From JBBRHH01 sp038222915 (lineage in GTDB: Bacteria; Planctomycetota; Phycisphaerae; Tepidisphaerales; Tepidisphaeraceae), in assembly GCA_038222915.1 (NCBI GenBank), contig JBBRHH010000266.1, forward strand, positions 1-8,253: a DNA stretch of 8,253 nucleotides, given 5' to 3'. Below the pieces are notes generated by a model. That model searched no databases. It saw nothing but the letters and a program-made list of their open reading frames with translations, and was not told the origin of the DNA. Positions within the stretch are counted from its first letter, which is position 1, and each line of letters begins with the position of its first letter. The translations under genes were made by a program, and so were the position numbers. This document shows positions 5,686 to 8,253 of the stretch, in pieces.

Positions 5686-6873
5686 ATGGACGACGACCAC
5701 ACATCTTCAGTAACACTCGATGCCGCCATCGACGCCATGCGCGATATCCCCGCTCCGGACGGCCCGCCGCCGGAACTGGTGCAACGCACACTCCATCGTC
5801 TGCGCGGGCCCGCTCCGGTCCCGATGCGGAACAACTGGCGGATGTCGCCGAATTGGAAAATCCTCGCCGTGGCCGCGTCCGTCCTATTCTGTGCCGCCGT
5901 CATCGCAATTCTTCTTACCTGGGGCCCGGGCGCAAACACCTCCTATGCCCAGATCCAACACGAAATCGAAACGGCCCAATCGGTCACTTTCACGGCGATC
6001 ACCGAAGAAAAAGGCGTCCGTCATGTTTCGCGCGTCATGTTGAAGCAGCCGGGATTGATGCGCGTTGAATCGGCCGACGGCATCGTAACCACGACGAATT
6101 TCGAAAGCGGGAAAATTCTGGCGATCTATCCGACCGCGAAGAAAGCCCTCGCGATCGATCTGAACAATCGTCCGGGTTTCATGACCCCGCGCAACTTCCT
6201 GGACGAACTGAAAAAGGTGATTGCCACCAACGCGGCGCCGCTTGGCCGCAAGAAAGAGAATGGCCAGACGCTCCAGGGCTTTCGCTTTACGCGTGATGGC
6301 AACTCCCAGGACATCTGGATCGATCCCGCCACAAAGTCCCCCGTTCGCATCGACGTTCGCGGCCCGAACAACACCGTCGTGATGAGTTGGACCGATGTTG
6401 CGTTCAACAAGCCGCTGGCGGATGCCCTGTTCACGACAACAGCGCCGAGCGACTACGCACTCAGTCAATCCGAGGCCGCGGTCACGGTGATCGGCAAATG
6501 GCCAACCGAGAAAAATCTTCTGACAGGCCTGGAGCTAGCCGCCCGCCACAACAACAACATCTTCCCGGGCAAGCTCGATGATGTCAGTGCGCGGTTGATC
6601 AAGCAGTCTAAAGCGACCGGCCCACCAACGCCGCAGATTATTGAGGTAATGCAGAACATAGGGCTAGCCGCCGCTTTTGAATCGATGATGCCGCCAGACA
6701 GCGGCTACGAATACGCCGGCCAGGGCGTACAGTTGGGAGACTCCCAAACCCCCATCTGCTGGTGGCGGCCACAGGACAAACGGACCTGGACAGTCATCTA
6801 TGGCGATCTAAGCATGGCCGACGAAGCAGTGCGGCCAAAGGCGAGGCCGGCCACCAATCCACAACCTCAATAG
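5686..6873 (+). CDS. Single-pass membrane protein with LolA/RseB-like outer domain, probable partner of the sigma factor
   Basis: The 395-residue product begins 19 bases after the sigma factor stop; its ATG is preceded by GGAA. A cytoplasmic N terminus of about 55 residues leads to one membrane helix (about 57-79). The outer part (about 86-260) resembles the half-barrel of LolA/RseB-type proteins: YAQIQHEIETAQSVTFTA, MLKQPGLMRVES, ILAIYPTAKKALAIDL, then GFRFTRDGNSQDIWIDPATK. A distinct C-terminal module (about 275-380) has YEYAGQGVQLGDSQTPICWW followed by TWTVIYGDLS. It ends in a polar tail. The cytoplasmic part lacks the HxxxCxxC motif of zinc-binding anti-sigma factors, so an anti-sigma role is inferred from gene order and topology only. 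In E. coli, RseA (anti-sigma) and RseB (LolA-like sensor) are separate proteins; here the two roles might be joined. It could instead be an envelope lipid- or lipoprotein-binding protein merely cotranscribed with the sigma factor. Confidence 0.7.
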   Translation: MDDDHTSSVTLDAAIDAMRDIPAPDGPPPELVQRTLHRLRGPAPVPMRNNWRMSPNWKILAVAASVLFCAAVIAILLTWGPGANTSYAQIQHEIETAQSVTFTAITEEKGVRHVSRVMLKQPGLMRVESADGIVTTTNFESGKILAIYPTAKKALAIDLNNRPGFMTPRNFLDELKKVIATNAAPLGRKKENGQTLQGFRFTRDGNSQDIWIDPATKSPVRIDVRGPNNTVVMSWTDVAFNKPLADALFTTTAPSDYALSQSEAAVTVIGKWPTEKNLLTGLELAARHNNNIFPGKLDDVSARLIKQSKATGPPTPQIIEVMQNIGLAAAFESMMPPDSGYEYAGQGVQLGDSQTPICWWRPQDKRTWTVIYGDLSMADEAVRPKARPATNPQPQ

Positions 6874-6887
6874 CCAGGCCGCCCATT

Positions 6888-6936
6888 CCCTCGCAATGAT
6901 GCACCGTTCCTAAACGTGTAGACCATCTGGCGAGGG
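6888..6936. repeat. Inverted repeat in the convergent intergenic region
   Basis: CCCTCGC (6888-6894) and GCGAGGG (6930-6936) form a perfect 7-bp inverted repeat with a 35-base loop, in the 85 bases between the convergent plus-strand membrane protein gene and the minus-strand synthetase gene. The position suits a bidirectional terminator, but the loop is long and there is no clear T-run on either side, so this role is doubtful. Nothing else is visible in the gap. Confidence 0.3.
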
Positions 6937-6958
6937 TAATGTAAATGCCTGCACCAAG

Positions 6959-8253
6959 CTACGAAGTCACCGCCAGGTACTTCACCAGCTCGCTTGCAAT
7001 CACCGAGGCATTGCCCGCTCCGAGCATGGTTCCGTGGCTGCCGGGAACCCAGTGGATGTTGAGATTCGACACGACTTTGCCCCAGCCCATTTTGGGATCG
7101 GCCACGCGTTCGCGCGGATTTGTGGGCGGTGTTTTGGCCCGGAAGATGACCATGCCGCCCGGATATTTTTCCACGTCGTAGGCCGCGACGGCTTCCACGG
7201 ACTGCTCCTCAACGTCGGGGATGTGCTCCGCCATATGGGCCGGGATCGGATCGGGGCGGAAACGGCGCAGGAACATGCCGGCCAGGTAATCGAAGCGATC
7301 TCGCGCAGATCCGCTGGTCAGCGCTGAGATGTGGCGGCGCATCCGCCAGTAGAGCGTTTCACTGCGGTTACAGGCCGGGCCGCGCACATCGAACATCGCC
7401 AGGACGCTGATGGACTCGCCGGCACGGAGCAGTTGCTGGGCGATCTCGTAGGCGATGTAGCCGCCATAGGAATAGCCGGCCAGTTGATACGGGCCGGTGG
7501 GTTGCACACTGCGAATTTCCTTGACGAAGCGTGCTGCCAGCTGCTCGATATTTCTAGCCGACGGATCGACTCCTTCGATTTGCGGCAATTGCAATCCATA
7601 GAGCGGTTGATTTTCTCCGAGGCTGCGCGACAGAGGATAGAATGTGAAGACATTGCCATGCATGCCAGGAAGACAAAACAGCGGCGGACGATCGCCTCTG
7701 GTTTGAATCGGCGCCAACGCCATTTGTGGCGTCAACACGTTGTCACGGGACAGCGCATCGGCCAGTGCCGCGATGGTCGGAAGCTCGATCAATGTGGCCA
7801 CCGGCAATTTGCGTCCGAGCACGCGATCGAGTTCAGCAAACATGGTAACGGCCTGCAGCGAATCGCCGCCAAGATCCATGAAACGGTCTTCAACACTGAT
7901 CGGCGTATCCAAGCCAAGCACATGCGCCCATAGGCCTGCGAGAGCCTGTTCATCGGAGGTGCGCGGTGAGACGAATTGGCTGCGGACTGGTCCGATCGGC
8001 TTCACCCCAAGTTTTGCGGCCAGGGTCTTGCGCTGAATTTTACCGGTCGGACCCGTTGGAATCTGATCAAGGAACACGATGCGCTCGGGAACCTTCGACG
8101 GGCTGAGTCGGGCGGCGGCGTATTGACGGATTTCCAATTCGGTCGCATGCAGGCCCGGCCGCAAGACCGCCGCGAGCGCGACATTTTCTCCAAGTCTTTC
8201 GTCGGGCATCGCGAACGCAGCCGCTTCAGCGATAGCTGGGTGAGACAAGATCA
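6959..8253 (-). CDS. C-terminal part of an NRPS-like protein: adenylation domain end, carrier domain, thioesterase (5' end outside window)
   Basis: The frame is open to the right edge; the first codon that could be read as a start (TTG at 8248) is an internal Leu, since the text reads ...ILSHPAIAEAAAF within an adenylation domain. Numbering from that Leu, 1-80 is the C-terminal AMP-binding subdomain with the A10 motif PTGPTGKIQRK and catalytic Lys70. Residues about 98-168 are a carrier domain with DLGGDSLQA, Ser130 being the phosphopantetheine site. Residues about 188-425 are a type I thioesterase with LFCLPGMHGN, GYSYGG (Ser260), MFDV (Asp287) and GSHGTML (His405). The Ser-Asp spacing of 27 equals that of the surfactin thioesterase as I recall it. 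The protein would activate an acid as acyl-AMP, load it on the carrier and release it by hydrolysis, cyclisation or transfer. No condensation domain lies between these domains, so this is a terminal or stand-alone module. The substrate cannot be read because the specificity pocket is outside the window. Confidence 0.93.
   Translation of the reverse strand, partial: ILSHPAIAEAAAFAMPDERLGENVALAAVLRPGLHATELEIRQYAAARLSPSKVPERIVFLDQIPTGPTGKIQRKTLAAKLGVKPIGPVRSQFVSPRTSDEQALAGLWAHVLGLDTPISVEDRFMDLGGDSLQAVTMFAELDRVLGRKLPVATLIELPTIAALADALSRDNVLTPQMALAPIQTRGDRPPLFCLPGMHGNVFTFYPLSRSLGENQPLYGLQLPQIEGVDPSARNIEQLAARFVKEIRSVQPTGPYQLAGYSYGGYIAYEIAQQLLRAGESISVLAMFDVRGPACNRSETLYWRMRRHISALTSGSARDRFDYLAGMFLRRFRPDPIPAHMAEHIPDVEEQSVEAVAAYDVEKYPGGMVIFRAKTPPTNPRERVADPKMGWGKVVSNLNIHWVPGSHGTMLGAGNASVIASELVKYLAVTS

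Overview
The window looks like chromosomal DNA of a moderately GC-rich Gram-negative-type bacterium, most probably a planctomycete (Planctomycetota). This is inferred from family resemblance, not from a marker gene. The clues are an ECF sigma factor followed by a membrane-anchored LolA/RseB-like protein ending in a 'CWWRP...VIYGDLS' module, the style of the flagellin, and large mono- or bicistronic units on both strands. No rRNA, tRNA, CRISPR array, insertion sequence or phage gene was seen.

Layout from left to right. Positions 29-667 (-) encode a single-domain sugar-phosphate transferase that starts a polysaccharide repeat unit. Its stop codon overlaps a possible next gene running off the left edge. 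Positions 842-1915 (-) encode a membrane-anchored or exported alpha/beta hydrolase. Positions 2063-3466 (-) encode a complete 467-residue flagellin with a strong intrinsic terminator after it and, before it, a hairpin that can hide its Shine-Dalgarno sequence. About 540 bases without a convincing gene follow. Positions 4009-4944 (-) encode MiaA, the tRNA A37 dimethylallyltransferase. A 131-base divergent region with a small palindrome leads to a bicistronic plus-strand unit: an ECF-type sigma factor (5076-5666) and a single-pass membrane protein (5686-6873) that is probably its partner or regulator. Convergent to these, 6959 to the right edge (-) is the C-terminal part of a nonribosomal-peptide-synthetase-like protein: end of the adenylation domain, carrier domain and thioesterase.

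How the genes relate. The two plus-strand genes form a plausible envelope-sensing sigma/anti-sigma-like pair. The sugar transferase and the adenylation/carrier/thioesterase protein lie at opposite ends of the window and could belong to cell-surface polysaccharide or lipopeptide loci beyond it. Flagellin and miaA appear to be separate units. I see no clear undescribed multi-gene system. The most interesting points are the flagellin leader, the sigma factor/LolA-like pair without a zinc anti-sigma motif, and the palindrome between miaA and the sigma factor.
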